Position numbers and translations under genes: made by a program. DNA of 64,000 nt from Streptomyces griseoluteus (GTDB lineage: Bacteria > Actinomycetota > Actinomycetes > Streptomycetales > Streptomycetaceae). The stretch lies in NCBI RefSeq assembly GCF_004784465.1, contig NZ_SRRU01000008.1, positions 359,369 to 423,368 of the forward strand, given 5' to 3'. Positions 1 through 8,173 of this stretch are shown one piece after another. Every line of letters starts with the position of its first letter. The stretch's first letter is position 1. The notes under the pieces are model-generated. The model searched no databases. It saw only the letters and a program-made list of their open reading frames with translations, and was not told where the DNA came from.

Positions 1-117
1 GCCATCTGGACGCCTGATCCGCACCTCTCAAGGGGGTGTGCAGAAAGCGCCAAGTAAGCCTCTCTGGAGGTGAGTTCGAGCACCAGGTGTTGACAGCTGT
101 GTGTGACGGTCGCACGG

Positions 118-131
118 TGGGAGCGCTCCCA
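118..131. promoter_or_regulatory. CebR-type operator upstream of cellulase genes
   Basis: The perfect 14-bp palindrome TGGGAGCGCTCCCA is identical to the known Streptomyces CebR operator, bound by the cellobiose/cellotriose-sensing LacI-family repressor of cellulose utilisation. It lies 83 nt before the GH6 start. A TTGACA hexamer at 90-95 could be the -35 box, but no convincing -10 is visible. The box probably controls both the GH6 and GH12 genes. Confidence 0.9.
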
Positions 132-214
132 AGGTAGGTGCACGGTCCAGGGCCGTGCACCGTCAGCGCGATGCCGTACCCCCACCCGCTCACCGTGACC
201 TTCAGGAGACCCGC

Positions 215-2335
215 ATGTCCTCCCGTAGAGCCGCACACCCTTACGCGCCGAGACGCGCGGCCGTGCTGGCCGCCGCCGCACTTCTCGGCGCGCTCTCCCT
301 GAGCGCCGTGCCCCAGCCCGCCTCCGCCGCCGCCAAGCTGGACAATCCCTACGTGGGCGCCAAGCCCTACGTGAACCCCGACTGGTCGGCCAAGGCCGCC
401 GCGGAGCCCGGTGGTTCGGCGGTGTCGGACCAGCCGACCTTCGTGTGGCTGGACCGCATCGCCGCGATCAGCGGCACCTCGCAAGCCCGCGGCCTCAGGG
501 CCCATCTCGACGCGGCGAAGGCGCAGGGCGCCAACCTCGTTCAGCTCGTGATCTACGACCTGCCGGGCCGGGACTGCGCCGCCCTGGCCTCCAACGGTGA
601 GCTGGGCCCCGACGACCTGGGCCGCTACCAGAGCGACTACATCGACCCGATCGCGGCCGTCCTGGCCGACCCGGCGTACGCGAGCCTGCGCATCGTCAAC
701 CTCATCGAACCCGATTCGCTGCCCAACCTGGTCACCAACGCCGGCGGTACGGCGGGCTCCACGCCCCAGTGCGCCACCATGAAGGCCAACGGCAACTACG
801 AGAAGGGCGTCGGCTACGCCCTGCACAAGCTCGGGGCGCTGCCCAACGCCTACAACTATCTCGACGCCGGACACCACGGCTGGCTCGGCTGGGACTCCAA
901 CCTGGTCCCGTCCGCGCAGGAGTTCAAGAAGGCCGCCACCACCAGCGGCGCCACGGTGAGCGACGTGACGGGCTTCATCGTCAACACGGCCAATTACTCG
1001 CCCACCCGCGAGCCCTACGTCAAGATCACCGACACGGTCAACGGCACCACCGTGCGCCAGTCGAAGTGGATCGACTGGAACCAGTACGACGACGAGACGA
1101 CGTTCGCCCAGGGGCTGCGTTCCGCGCTCGTCGCCCAGGGCTTCGACAACGGCATCGGCATGCTGATCGACACCTCCCGCAACGGCTGGGGCGGCTCCGC
1201 GCGTCCGACCGGTCCCGGCCCCTCGACCAGCGTGGACGCCTATGTCGACGGCGGCCGGATCGACCGGCGCATCCATGCCGGGAACTGGTGCAACCAGAGC
1301 GGTGCGGGCCTGGGCGAACGACCGGCGACCGCGCCCGACACGGGCATCGACGCGTATGTCTGGGCCAAGCCGCCGGGCGAGTCCGACGGCGCCAGCCAGC
1401 CCCTCGACAACGACGAGGGCAAGGGCTTCGACCGGATGTGCGACCCGACCTACGCCGGGAACGGACGCAACGGCAACAACCCGACCGGGGCGCTGCCGGA
1501 CTCGCCGCTGGCCGGGCACTGGTTCTCGGCGGAGTTCCGGCAGTTGCTCGCCAACGCCTACCCCCCGGTGGGTGGTTCGGGCGGCGGAAGCGACACGCAG
1601 GCGCCGTCCGCGCCCACCGGCCTCGCCGTCTCCGCCACCACGGCCGACAGCGTCTCCCTCACCTGGCGAGCGGCGACCGACAACACCGGGGTGACCGGGT
1701 ACGACGTCTACCGTGCCGGCACCAAGGCCGGCAGCGTCACCGGGACCTCGTACACCGACACGGGCCTGGCCGCCGCCACCGCCTACACGTACACCGTCAA
1801 GGCCAGGGACGCGGCCGGGAACGTCTCGGCGGCATCGGCGGCCGTCTCCGCGACCACGAAGGCGTCCGGCGGGGGAGGCGGGTCGACCGGGCTCAAGGCG
1901 CAGTACAAGAACAACGACTCCTCGGCCAACGACAACCAGATGAGGCCCGGCATCCAGCTCGTCAACTCTGGCTCCGGCGCCGTCGATCTGTACAAGGTGA
2001 CGGTCCGCTACTGGTTCACCGGCGAGTCGGCCTCGGCCGGCTACCAGACGTGGTGCGACTACGCCCAGCCCGGCTGCTCCACCGTGAGGACGGCTGTCAC
2101 GACGCTCCCGGTGGCCCGCACGGGGGCCGACCACACCCTCGACGTCACCTTCACCTCCGGCTCGCTGGCCGCGGGCGCGAGTACCGGTGATCTCCAACTG
2201 AGGCTCGCCAAGGCGGACTGGTCGAACTTCGACGAGACCGACGACTACAGCCGGGGCACCGGCACTTCCTACGCCGACGCCCCCAAGGTGACCGTCTACG
2301 TCAACGGCACGCTCGCCTGGGGCGTCGAGCCGTAG
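215..2335 (+). CDS. Secreted GH6 cellulase (cellobiohydrolase type) with FN3 and CBM3
   Basis: Secreted enzyme hydrolysing beta-1,4 links of cellulose. Residues 1-38 are a signal peptide ending QPASA. The GH6 catalytic domain spans about 40-447 and shows the family landmarks IEPDSLPNL, AGHHGWLGW, LIDTSRNG and KPPGESDG. A fibronectin type III domain (about 461-549) and a C-terminal CBM3-like cellulose-binding domain (about 559-706) follow, joined by Gly/Ser linkers. The ATG at 215 is preceded by an AGGAG-like site; an upstream in-frame ATG at 155 would put 20 non-signal residues in front and is rejected. A CebR box lies upstream and the GH12 gene follows 44 nt downstream, so the two cellulases are probably co-transcribed. 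Exo versus endo mode cannot be settled by reading. Confidence 0.95.
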   Translation: MSSRRAAHPYAPRRAAVLAAAALLGALSLSAVPQPASAAAKLDNPYVGAKPYVNPDWSAKAAAEPGGSAVSDQPTFVWLDRIAAISGTSQARGLRAHLDAAKAQGANLVQLVIYDLPGRDCAALASNGELGPDDLGRYQSDYIDPIAAVLADPAYASLRIVNLIEPDSLPNLVTNAGGTAGSTPQCATMKANGNYEKGVGYALHKLGALPNAYNYLDAGHHGWLGWDSNLVPSAQEFKKAATTSGATVSDVTGFIVNTANYSPTREPYVKITDTVNGTTVRQSKWIDWNQYDDETTFAQGLRSALVAQGFDNGIGMLIDTSRNGWGGSARPTGPGPSTSVDAYVDGGRIDRRIHAGNWCNQSGAGLGERPATAPDTGIDAYVWAKPPGESDGASQPLDNDEGKGFDRMCDPTYAGNGRNGNNPTGALPDSPLAGHWFSAEFRQLLANAYPPVGGSGGGSDTQAPSAPTGLAVSATTADSVSLTWRAATDNTGVTGYDVYRAGTKAGSVTGTSYTDTGLAAATAYTYTVKARDAAGNVSAASAAVSATTKASGGGGGSTGLKAQYKNNDSSANDNQMRPGIQLVNSGSGAVDLYKVTVRYWFTGESASAGYQTWCDYAQPGCSTVRTAVTTLPVARTGADHTLDVTFTSGSLAAGASTGDLQLRLAKADWSNFDETDDYSRGTGTSYADAPKVTVYVNGTLAWGVEP

Positions 2336-2379
2336 ACCGCCGCCCCCCACCCGCACGCACGCAGGGAAGGACATCTCCC

Positions 2380-3147
2380 GTGCACGTCAAATCGCGCAAG
2401 TCGCGCCCCCTCGCGGCCGCCCTCCTCCTGGCCGCCGGTTCGGTCACCGCCCTCACGACCGCCACCGGCTCCGCCTACGCGGACACCCAGGTCTGCGACC
2501 AGTTCGGCTCGGTCACCACGCCCGGCGGCTACGTCGTGCAGAACAACGCCTGGGGCACCTCCGCCCCGCAGTGCGTGACCCAGGTCGGAGACGGCTTCCG
2601 GCTCATCCGCGCCGACGGCTCCGTGCCCACCAACGGCGCCCCGAAGTCGTACCCCTCGATCTTCGCGGGCTGCCACTACACCAACTGTTCCCCAGGCACG
2701 AACCTCCCCAAGCGGATCGGGAACATCGGCGGCGTGCCGACCCGCATCGCCTACCAGTACGTCGGCGACGCGGTGTACGACGCCGCTTACGACATCTGGC
2801 TCGACCCGACGCCGAAGAGGGACGGCGTCAACAAGACCGAGATCATGATCTGGCTCAACCGGACCGGCCCTGTCCAGCCGATCGGCTCCACGACCGGCAC
2901 CGTGTCCCTGGCCGGGCAGACCTGGGACGTGTGGCGGGGCAGCAACGGCCAGAACGACGTGATCTCGTACGTCGCCCACTCGTCCCTGACCCGCCTCGAC
3001 TTCGACATCAAGCACTTCATCGACCACACCGTCTCCCAGGGCCTGGCCACCCGGGACTGGTACCTCACCAGTGTCCAGGCGGGCTTCGAACCCTGGGAGA
3101 ACGGAGCGGGGCTGGCGGTCACCAACTTCTCGGTGGGCGTCGGCTGA
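2380..3147 (+). CDS. Secreted GH12 endo-beta-1,4-glucanase (CelB-like)
   Basis: Secreted endoglucanase of family GH12, 255 aa. The signal peptide ends at AYA (residue 34). The nucleophile is Glu154 in KTEIMIW and the acid/base Glu237 in GFEPWENG; subtracting the 34-residue signal gives 120 and 203, the positions known for Streptomyces lividans CelB. No binding module follows the catalytic domain. The start is GTG at 2380 with an AAGGA site 8-10 nt upstream. It is the second gene behind the CebR box and is followed by a strong hairpin, so it likely ends the cellulase operon. Confidence 0.95.
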   Translation: MHVKSRKSRPLAAALLLAAGSVTALTTATGSAYADTQVCDQFGSVTTPGGYVVQNNAWGTSAPQCVTQVGDGFRLIRADGSVPTNGAPKSYPSIFAGCHYTNCSPGTNLPKRIGNIGGVPTRIAYQYVGDAVYDAAYDIWLDPTPKRDGVNKTEIMIWLNRTGPVQPIGSTTGTVSLAGQTWDVWRGSNGQNDVISYVAHSSLTRLDFDIKHFIDHTVSQGLATRDWYLTSVQAGFEPWENGAGLAVTNFSVGVG

Positions 3148-3174
3148 GCATCGAGGACCGGGACACACCGACGA

Positions 3175-3208
3175 CCGCGCCGGGGCGGGGGATACCGCCC
3201 CGGCGCGG
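3175..3208 (+). terminator. Hairpin terminator of the cellulase operon
   Basis: Perfect 14-bp stem (CCGCGCCGGGGCGG paired with CCGCCCCGGCGCGG) around a 6-nt loop, starting 27 nt after the GH12 stop. There is no U tract, as is usual in Streptomyces. Confidence 0.8.
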
Positions 3209-3212
3209 TCCG

Positions 3213-3344
3213 TCACGCGACCGGGAGCCACTCCGGCCGCTGGGAGCCGCGGGGGACGAGGAGCTGGCGGTAGGCGCCGGGGGTGCCGGACATCCGGACC
3301 TGGTCGGCGGTCCTGCGGCTGCTTGAGCTGATCACGCGGCGCAT
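3213..3344 (-). pseudogene. Possible C-terminal stub of a lost gene (43 codons)
   Basis: A minus-strand frame encodes 43 residues containing VRMSGTPGAYRQLLVPRG and ending PEWLPVA-stop. It looks more protein-like than the surrounding DNA and may be the 3' end of a deleted gene. I cannot name the family. It could also be chance coding in GC-rich DNA. Confidence 0.2.
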
Positions 3345-3380
3345 CACCGGGTGATCAGCTCAGGTGAGGAGCCTCCTCAC
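3324..3380. repeat. Two adjacent inverted repeats between convergent genes
   Basis: TGAGCTGATCAC (3324-3335) and its exact reverse complement (3351-3362) form a 12-bp stem around 15 nt. Immediately after, GTGAGGAG and CTCCTCAC (3364-3380) form a second palindrome that overlaps the stop codon of the minus-strand gene at 3377. They may serve as a bidirectional terminator for that gene and whatever preceded it. Confidence 0.5.
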
Positions 3381-3799
3381 GCCTGACCGGGCGGCGCCCA
3401 CGGCTTCGGAAGGGGCGGCGGGGCCTGGAGAGCGCCTCGGAGGGACTCCTTCAAGGTTTTCGGCGGCGCCTCCTTCTCCTCCCGTGAGTGCATGAGACGG
3501 GCCGTCGTCACGCGTATGCGGGCCTCGCGGTGGCGCTGCCGCACGATCACCACCCATGCCCCGTCCTGGGCGAGCAGCGCGTGCCGGGCCGGCTCGTCCC
3601 CCGGCTTGGCGTGCCGGGCGATGGTGTCAGGTATGTAGTGCAGAGCCGCGTCCTCGGCGGCGGCGACGGCCTGCGCCTCGTCGCCCTCGATGTGATGGGT
3701 GCCCGTCAGCATCCAGCGGTGCAGCTTCAGTTGGTTGCCATCGACGTACTCCGTCACCCGCGTGTCCTCTTCGATGAGGACGTACCACTCAGCAGTCAT
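3377..3799 (-). CDS. Hypothetical protein, 140 aa
   Basis: I do not recognise this protein beyond a Streptomyces-type conserved hypothetical. It is hydrophilic, with an N-terminal beta-rich stretch (MTAEWYVLIEED), an acidic middle and a Pro-rich C terminus; there is no signal peptide or membrane segment. ATG at 3799 gives a sensible N terminus; a TTG nine codons upstream (3826) is an alternative, and neither has a strong ribosome site. Third-position GC supports coding. It stands alone, convergent with the cellulase operon. Confidence 0.6.
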   Translation of the reverse strand: MTAEWYVLIEEDTRVTEYVDGNQLKLHRWMLTGTHHIEGDEAQAVAAAEDAALHYIPDTIARHAKPGDEPARHALLAQDGAWVVIVRQRHREARIRVTTARLMHSREEKEAPPKTLKESLRGALQAPPPLPKPWAPPGQA

Positions 3800-4030
3800 G
3801 CCTGGGACCCAGCCGATTTCTTCCAAGGACGCTCTTGAGCAGCGCCAGGACGACGTGCCCCGCGCGGCTCGGCAATCCTGCCATGTGGATCAACGGCCTG
3901 GGCGGCCTGTGGATAGTCGAGAATCTGCATCGCCCTGTAACAATCTTGCGCAGCTTCATGGACTTCATTTCCGTGCGCTCCTAGCTTTCTTGCGTCTGCT
4001 CACCCCCACGAGCCGTGAGGACGCACACCC

Positions 4031-6361
4031 ATGACTGCACCCCCCAACGGCAGATCCCTGCGCCGGGCCCTGGCGGCGACCGTGTCCATGGCGCTGGCCG
4101 CGGCCGGCACGCTCGTCGCCGTGGCGCTCGCGCCCGAAGCCCACGCGGCCGGAGTGCCCGCGCCGTCCCCCGTCGGCATATCCGGCCGGGGCGCGACCGT
4201 CCCGTTCAAGGAACAGGAGGCCGAGTACGCGGCGACCAACGGCACCCTCATCGGACCGGACCGCCTCTACGGCCACCTCCCCTCCGAGGCGTCCGGCCGG
4301 CAGGCGGTGACCCTGGACGCGCCGGGCGAGTACGTCGAGTTCACCCTGACCGCGCCGGCCAACGCGATGTCCTTCCGCTACTCGCTGCCCGACAACGCGG
4401 CCGGCACCGGGCGCGACGCGAGCCTCGACCTGAAGATCGACGGCACTCAGCTCAAGTCCGTCCCGGTGACGTCCAAGTACGGCTGGTACTACGGGGGCTA
4501 TCCCTTCAACAACAACCCCGGCGACTCCAACCCCCACCACTTCTACGACGAGACCCGTACCCTGCTCGGCTCGACCCTGCCGGCCGGGACCAAGGTGCGC
4601 CTCCAGGTGTCGTCCACCAGCGCCTCGCCGACGTTCACCATCGACCTCGCCGACTTCGAGCAGGTGGCCGCGCCCACCGGCAAGCCGTCCGGCGCGCTGG
4701 ACGTGGTGAGCGACTTCGGCGCCGACCCGACCGGCGCGGCCGACTCCACCGCCAAGATCCAGGCGGCGGTCGACGCGGGCAAGGCGCAGGGCAGGGCGGT
4801 CTACATACCTCAGGGCACTTTCCAGGTGCGGGACCACATAGTGGTCGACCAGGTGACCCTGGCGGGCGCCGGCCCCTGGTACAGCGTCCTCACCGGCCGC
4901 GACCCGGTGAACCGGGCGAAGGCCGTGGGCGTGTACGGCAAGTACGCCAATCAGGGGGGCAGCAAGAACGTCACGCTCAAGGACTTCGCCATCCTCGGGG
5001 ACATCCGCGAGCGCGTCGACGACGACCAGGTCAACGCCATCGGGGGCGCGCTGTCCAACTCCACCGTCGACAACGTGTGGCTGCAGCACACCAAGTGCGG
5101 GGCCTGGATGGACGGCCCCATGGACAACCTCACCATCAAGAACAGCCGCATCCTGGACCAGACCGCGGACGGCGTGAACTTCCACATGGGTGTCACCAAC
5201 TCCACGGTGACCAACACGTTCGTCCGCAACACGGGTGACGACGGACTCGCCATGTGGGCGGAGAACATTCCGAACGTCAAGAACAAGTTCACCTACAACA
5301 CGGTGATCCTGCCCGTCCTCGCCAACAACATCGTCACGTACGGCGGCAAGGACATCACCATCTCCGACAACGTGATGGCCGACACCGTCACCAACGGCGG
5401 CGGTCTGCACGTGGCCAACCGGTATCCCGGTGTCAACTCCGGTCAGGGTACGGCCGTCTCCGGTACCACGACAGCGGCCCGCAACACCCTGATCCGGGCC
5501 GGGAACAACGACTACAACTGGCAGTTCGGGGTGGGCGCGGTCTGGTTCAGCGGGCTCAATGAAGCCCTGGACGCCACGGTGAACATCACCGACACGGAGA
5601 TCCTCGACAGCTCCTACGCCGCGATCATGAACATCGAGGGCGCGACGAAGGGGCTGCACTTCGAGAACGTCCGGATCGACGGCGCCGGCACCTACGCCCT
5701 CCAGATCCAGGCGCCCGGCAACGCCTCGTTCACCAACGTCACGGCCACGCACATCGCCCAGTCCAATCCCATCCACAACTGCGTGGGCTCCGGATTCGTC
5801 ATCACCCGCGGCACCGGCAACAGCGGCTGGTACGCCGACCCGCCCGCCTGCACCGGCACCTGGCCCGACCCGAAGTGGACCAACGGGGGAGTGCCCGGCG
5901 GCGGCCCCACCACCCCGCCCACCGATCCTCCGACCGACCCGACCCTCAACCTCGCCAAGGGCCGCCCGGTCACCGAGACGAGCCACACCGACGTCTACCC
6001 CGCGACCAAGGCCGTGGACGGCGACACCAACACCTACTGGGAGAGCGCCAACAACGCCTTCCCGCAGTCCCTCACCGTCGACCTCGGCGCGGCACAAGCG
6101 GTCAAGCGCGTCGTGCTCAAGCTGCCCCCGGCAACGGCGTGGGCCACCCGCACCCAGACGCTGAGCGTGCTCGGCAGCACGGACAACTCCACCTTCACCA
6201 CGCTGAAGCCGTCGGCGGGCTACACCTTCAACCCGTCCAGCGGGAACACGGCGACCATCCCGCTCGGCGGCGCCGCGACCCGCTACCTCCGGGTGACCGT
6301 CACGGGCAACACGGGCTGGCCTGCGGCCCAGCTCTCCGAAGTGGAGGCGTACACCGGCTGA
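4031..6361 (+). CDS. Secreted GH87 alpha-1,3-glucanase (mutanase-like) with F5/8 module
   Basis: Secreted enzyme predicted to cleave alpha-1,3-glucan, a fungal wall and dental-plaque polymer. A signal peptide ends at about residue 36 (EAHA). An N-terminal carbohydrate-binding-like beta-sandwich (about 55-215) precedes a right-handed parallel beta-helix (about 230-620), a Pro/Thr linker, and a C-terminal F5/8 type C (CBM32-like) domain (about 643-776). Asp380 in TADGVNFH and Asp403-Asp404 in NTGDDGLAMW match the spacing of the three catalytic aspartates reported for GH87 (1045, 1068, 1069). ATG with GAGG upstream; a strong hairpin follows the stop. Transcribed alone. A related GH55/GH28 beta-helix activity cannot be excluded. 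Confidence 0.88.
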   Translation: MTAPPNGRSLRRALAATVSMALAAAGTLVAVALAPEAHAAGVPAPSPVGISGRGATVPFKEQEAEYAATNGTLIGPDRLYGHLPSEASGRQAVTLDAPGEYVEFTLTAPANAMSFRYSLPDNAAGTGRDASLDLKIDGTQLKSVPVTSKYGWYYGGYPFNNNPGDSNPHHFYDETRTLLGSTLPAGTKVRLQVSSTSASPTFTIDLADFEQVAAPTGKPSGALDVVSDFGADPTGAADSTAKIQAAVDAGKAQGRAVYIPQGTFQVRDHIVVDQVTLAGAGPWYSVLTGRDPVNRAKAVGVYGKYANQGGSKNVTLKDFAILGDIRERVDDDQVNAIGGALSNSTVDNVWLQHTKCGAWMDGPMDNLTIKNSRILDQTADGVNFHMGVTNSTVTNTFVRNTGDDGLAMWAENIPNVKNKFTYNTVILPVLANNIVTYGGKDITISDNVMADTVTNGGGLHVANRYPGVNSGQGTAVSGTTTAARNTLIRAGNNDYNWQFGVGAVWFSGLNEALDATVNITDTEILDSSYAAIMNIEGATKGLHFENVRIDGAGTYALQIQAPGNASFTNVTATHIAQSNPIHNCVGSGFVITRGTGNSGWYADPPACTGTWPDPKWTNGGVPGGGPTTPPTDPPTDPTLNLAKGRPVTETSHTDVYPATKAVDGDTNTYWESANNAFPQSLTVDLGAAQAVKRVVLKLPPATAWATRTQTLSVLGSTDNSTFTTLKPSAGYTFNPSSGNTATIPLGGAATRYLRVTVTGNTGWPAAQLSEVEAYTG

Positions 6362-6369
6362 CCGGACAC

Positions 6370-6403
6370 CGGGCGGGCGAGGGCGTGCTCCCTCGCCCGC
6401 CCG
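6370..6403 (+). terminator. Hairpin terminator after the GH87 gene
   Basis: A 14-bp perfect stem (CGGGCGGGCGAGGG with its complement) around the 6-nt loop CGTGCT, 8 nt after the GH87 stop codon. Confidence 0.88.
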
Positions 6404-6412
6404 CTCGTCCAT

Positions 6413-7294
6413 ATGCCGGTGGACTGCCGGGCCGGGTCGGTGGCATCGTCATCGACCGTGAAGAAGCAGGGGTTTCTGGCGTTGGCGCCGCAGTACACCA
6501 CCACGTCGGAGCTGCTCTCGGCGTCGGCGCGGCGGCGGGGGATGGAGGTGGAGGTACTCGGGGGCGCCGCCACGGGGAGGCGAGGCGCCCACTACTACGG
6601 GGGCCCCGGCTTCGCGGCACGCGTCGTGGACGACCTCGAGGTCGCGCTCCTGGAACCGTCCGACGCCTGGCTGGCGACCTTGCCGTACGAGTACACGGGA
6701 CGACACATCGCCATGTCGACTCTGAGCGAGGCGCGCCGCCTGTCCCGGCCGGCCTTCGTGAAGCCACCGAGAGAGAAGAGCTTCCCGGCCGCCGTCTACC
6801 CCGCCGGCGCCGACCTCCCGCCCGGCCCGGACGCCCCCGTGCTGATCAGCGACGTGGTGACCTGGGCGGCGGAGTTCCGCCTGTACGTCCTGGACGGAGA
6901 GGTCCGCACGGGCTCGCAGTACACCACCTTCGGCCGCCTCGACCCCGAGCCCCTGGAGGGCCACCGGCACGAAGCCGCCGTCCGCGCGTTCGCGGCCGAA
7001 CTCCTTTCGGTGTGCGGCGCCGGCCTGCCCAGTGCGGTGGTGGTGGACGTCGGCCTTCTGGCCGCCCCCGAGTCCGGCGCCGAGTGGGCTGTGGTCGAGG
7101 CCAACATGGCCTGGTTCAGCAACTGCTACGCCGCCGACCCCGACCGCGCCCTGGACGTCGTCCTGCGCTCCGCCGGCCCACGCACGGCGTTGGCCGAGCG
7201 GGACCGCCGGTTCTGCCGCGACATCGAGGTTCTGAGGTCTCAGCCCAGTTGCTCGGCCAGGCCGACGATGACCCCCTCCGGGCCCCGGAGGTAG
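6413..7294 (+). CDS. ATP-grasp domain protein
   Basis: Predicted ATP-grasp fold enzyme (ATP-dependent carboxylate-amine/thiol ligase superfamily) of a type common as a solitary gene in Streptomyces. Supporting features are AFVKPPREKSF, a lysine-bearing ATP-binding strand; EFRLYVLDGEV; and VVEANMAWFSN near the C terminus, the Glu-Asn pair that binds Mg-ATP. The substrate is unknown. The last 55 nt overlap the convergent VOC gene, so the final residues (from about SCSARPTM) are unusual and the true reading may differ. The start is uncertain: ATG 6413 lies just after a terminator and lacks a clear ribosome site; in-frame GTG codons at 6440 and 6458 are alternatives. Confidence 0.75.
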   Translation: MPVDCRAGSVASSSTVKKQGFLALAPQYTTTSELLSASARRRGMEVEVLGGAATGRRGAHYYGGPGFAARVVDDLEVALLEPSDAWLATLPYEYTGRHIAMSTLSEARRLSRPAFVKPPREKSFPAAVYPAGADLPPGPDAPVLISDVVTWAAEFRLYVLDGEVRTGSQYTTFGRLDPEPLEGHRHEAAVRAFAAELLSVCGAGLPSAVVVDVGLLAAPESGAEWAVVEANMAWFSNCYAADPDRALDVVLRSAGPRTALAERDRRFCRDIEVLRSQPSCSARPTMTPSGPRR

Positions 7295-7680
7295 CAGAGC
7301 AGATAGCTGTCCTCGAACCGGGCGATCTCGCCCACGAGTTCGCCGCCGTGCGGGCGCAGGCGGGCCACGGTGTCCTCGATGTCGTCGACGGCGAACATGA
7401 CGCGGTGCGTGCCCAGGATGTTGTGCGGCCGGTCGCGCGGGCCGTCCTCGATCACCTCGGGGCTGCGGTACTTCGCCAGCTCCAGCCGGCTGTGGCCGTC
7501 CGGGGTCCGCAGCATCGCGATGTCGCAGTGGACGCCGTCGAGTCCGGTGCACTGGTCGGCGAAGCCGCCCCGCACCTCCCCCCGGCCCTCCAGTTCCATG
7601 CCGAGTTCCATGAAGAACGCGACGGCGGCATCCATGTCCGCCACCACGATGCCGACATTGTCCATCCGCTGAATCGCCAC
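7240..7680 (-). CDS. VOC (glyoxalase/bleomycin-resistance fold) family protein
   Basis: A 146-aa protein with two beta-alpha-beta-beta-beta units of the vicinal oxygen chelate fold: MDNVGIVVADMDAAVAFF opens the first, HRVMFAVDDIEDTVARL the second, and GPEGVIVGLAE gives the C-terminal metal-site glutamate. VOC proteins include glyoxalases, dioxygenases and antibiotic-binding proteins; the substrate cannot be assigned. The GTG start at 7680 has GGGAGAAGG upstream. Its 3' end overlaps the convergent ATP-grasp gene by 55 nt. Confidence 0.85.
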   Translation of the reverse strand: MAIQRMDNVGIVVADMDAAVAFFMELGMELEGRGEVRGGFADQCTGLDGVHCDIAMLRTPDGHSRLELAKYRSPEVIEDGPRDRPHNILGTHRVMFAVDDIEDTVARLRPHGGELVGEIARFEDSYLLCYLRGPEGVIVGLAEQLG

Positions 7681-7803
7681 GCTGCCTTCTCCCTCTGCGT
7701 AGGACAGGGCCGGCCCATGACCGAGCGCCCCACCCGGAACGTATCCCCGGACGGAGCGCCCGGCCCAGACGGCGCACCCGGTCGCTGGCCGGGGACCACC
7801 GTG

Positions 7804-8052
7804 CTACGGATCGACGACGGCGACCACCCGTTCCGCACCGGAGCGGTGGAGTAGCGCCGCCCCTCTCAGGTCCGGACCGTCGACCACCATGTGGGCGTAG
7901 TGCGACAGGGGCAACGCGTTCGCGCCGTCGGCCCGGGCGAGGGGACCGGTGAGACCGACGGTGGCGGTGGTCAGCCCCGCGACGACGGATATCGCCGCCG
8001 CGAGCGAGACCTGCTTGAGGCGCGTGGTGCTCCTGGGGAGAAGGGGGGTCAG
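7804..8052 (-). pseudogene. Remnant of a secreted YncE/beta-propeller-type gene
   Basis: The frame reads LKQVSLAAAISVVAGLTTAT, a signal-peptide-like stretch, then ADGANALPLSHYAHMVVDG, which resembles the N terminus of Streptomyces secreted YncE-like proteins, where the same position reads roughly LPVASYxHMVVD. After this the sequence drifts and stops at 7804; no start codon is seen at the expected position. The propeller domain is absent. I read it as a 5' stub of a deleted gene; family assignment is from memory. Confidence 0.4.
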
Positions 8053-8173
8053 GCAGCCGGACGCCCATGAGACCGCTGACCTGTCCTTTTGGTTGTACGC
8101 CGACAGGCTGGGACGCTCGCTGGGGGCGGACGGCGGTCGGCTACGCTGCGCGTCCGTGCACGAAGGGGGAACG

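Noticed and set aside
90..117. TTGACA at 90-95 as the certain -35 box of the cellulase promoter
   Set aside because: No acceptable -10 hexamer at 16-19 nt spacing; kept only as a possibility.
3965..6412. 815-codon open frame on the minus strand over the GH87 gene
   Set aside because: Antisense of a clear gene; composition is Val/Gly/Arg-rich as expected from GC-skewed codons, with no family motif or ribosome site.
6449..8068. 539-codon minus-strand open frame spanning three loci
   Set aside because: Crosses the ATP-grasp and VOC genes and shows no coherent domain; third-position bias fits the other frames.
7949..8173. N-terminal 75-codon extension of the lipoprotein gene
   Set aside because: It would bury the signal peptide and lipobox and lacks a ribosome site; the ATG at 8174 is preferred.
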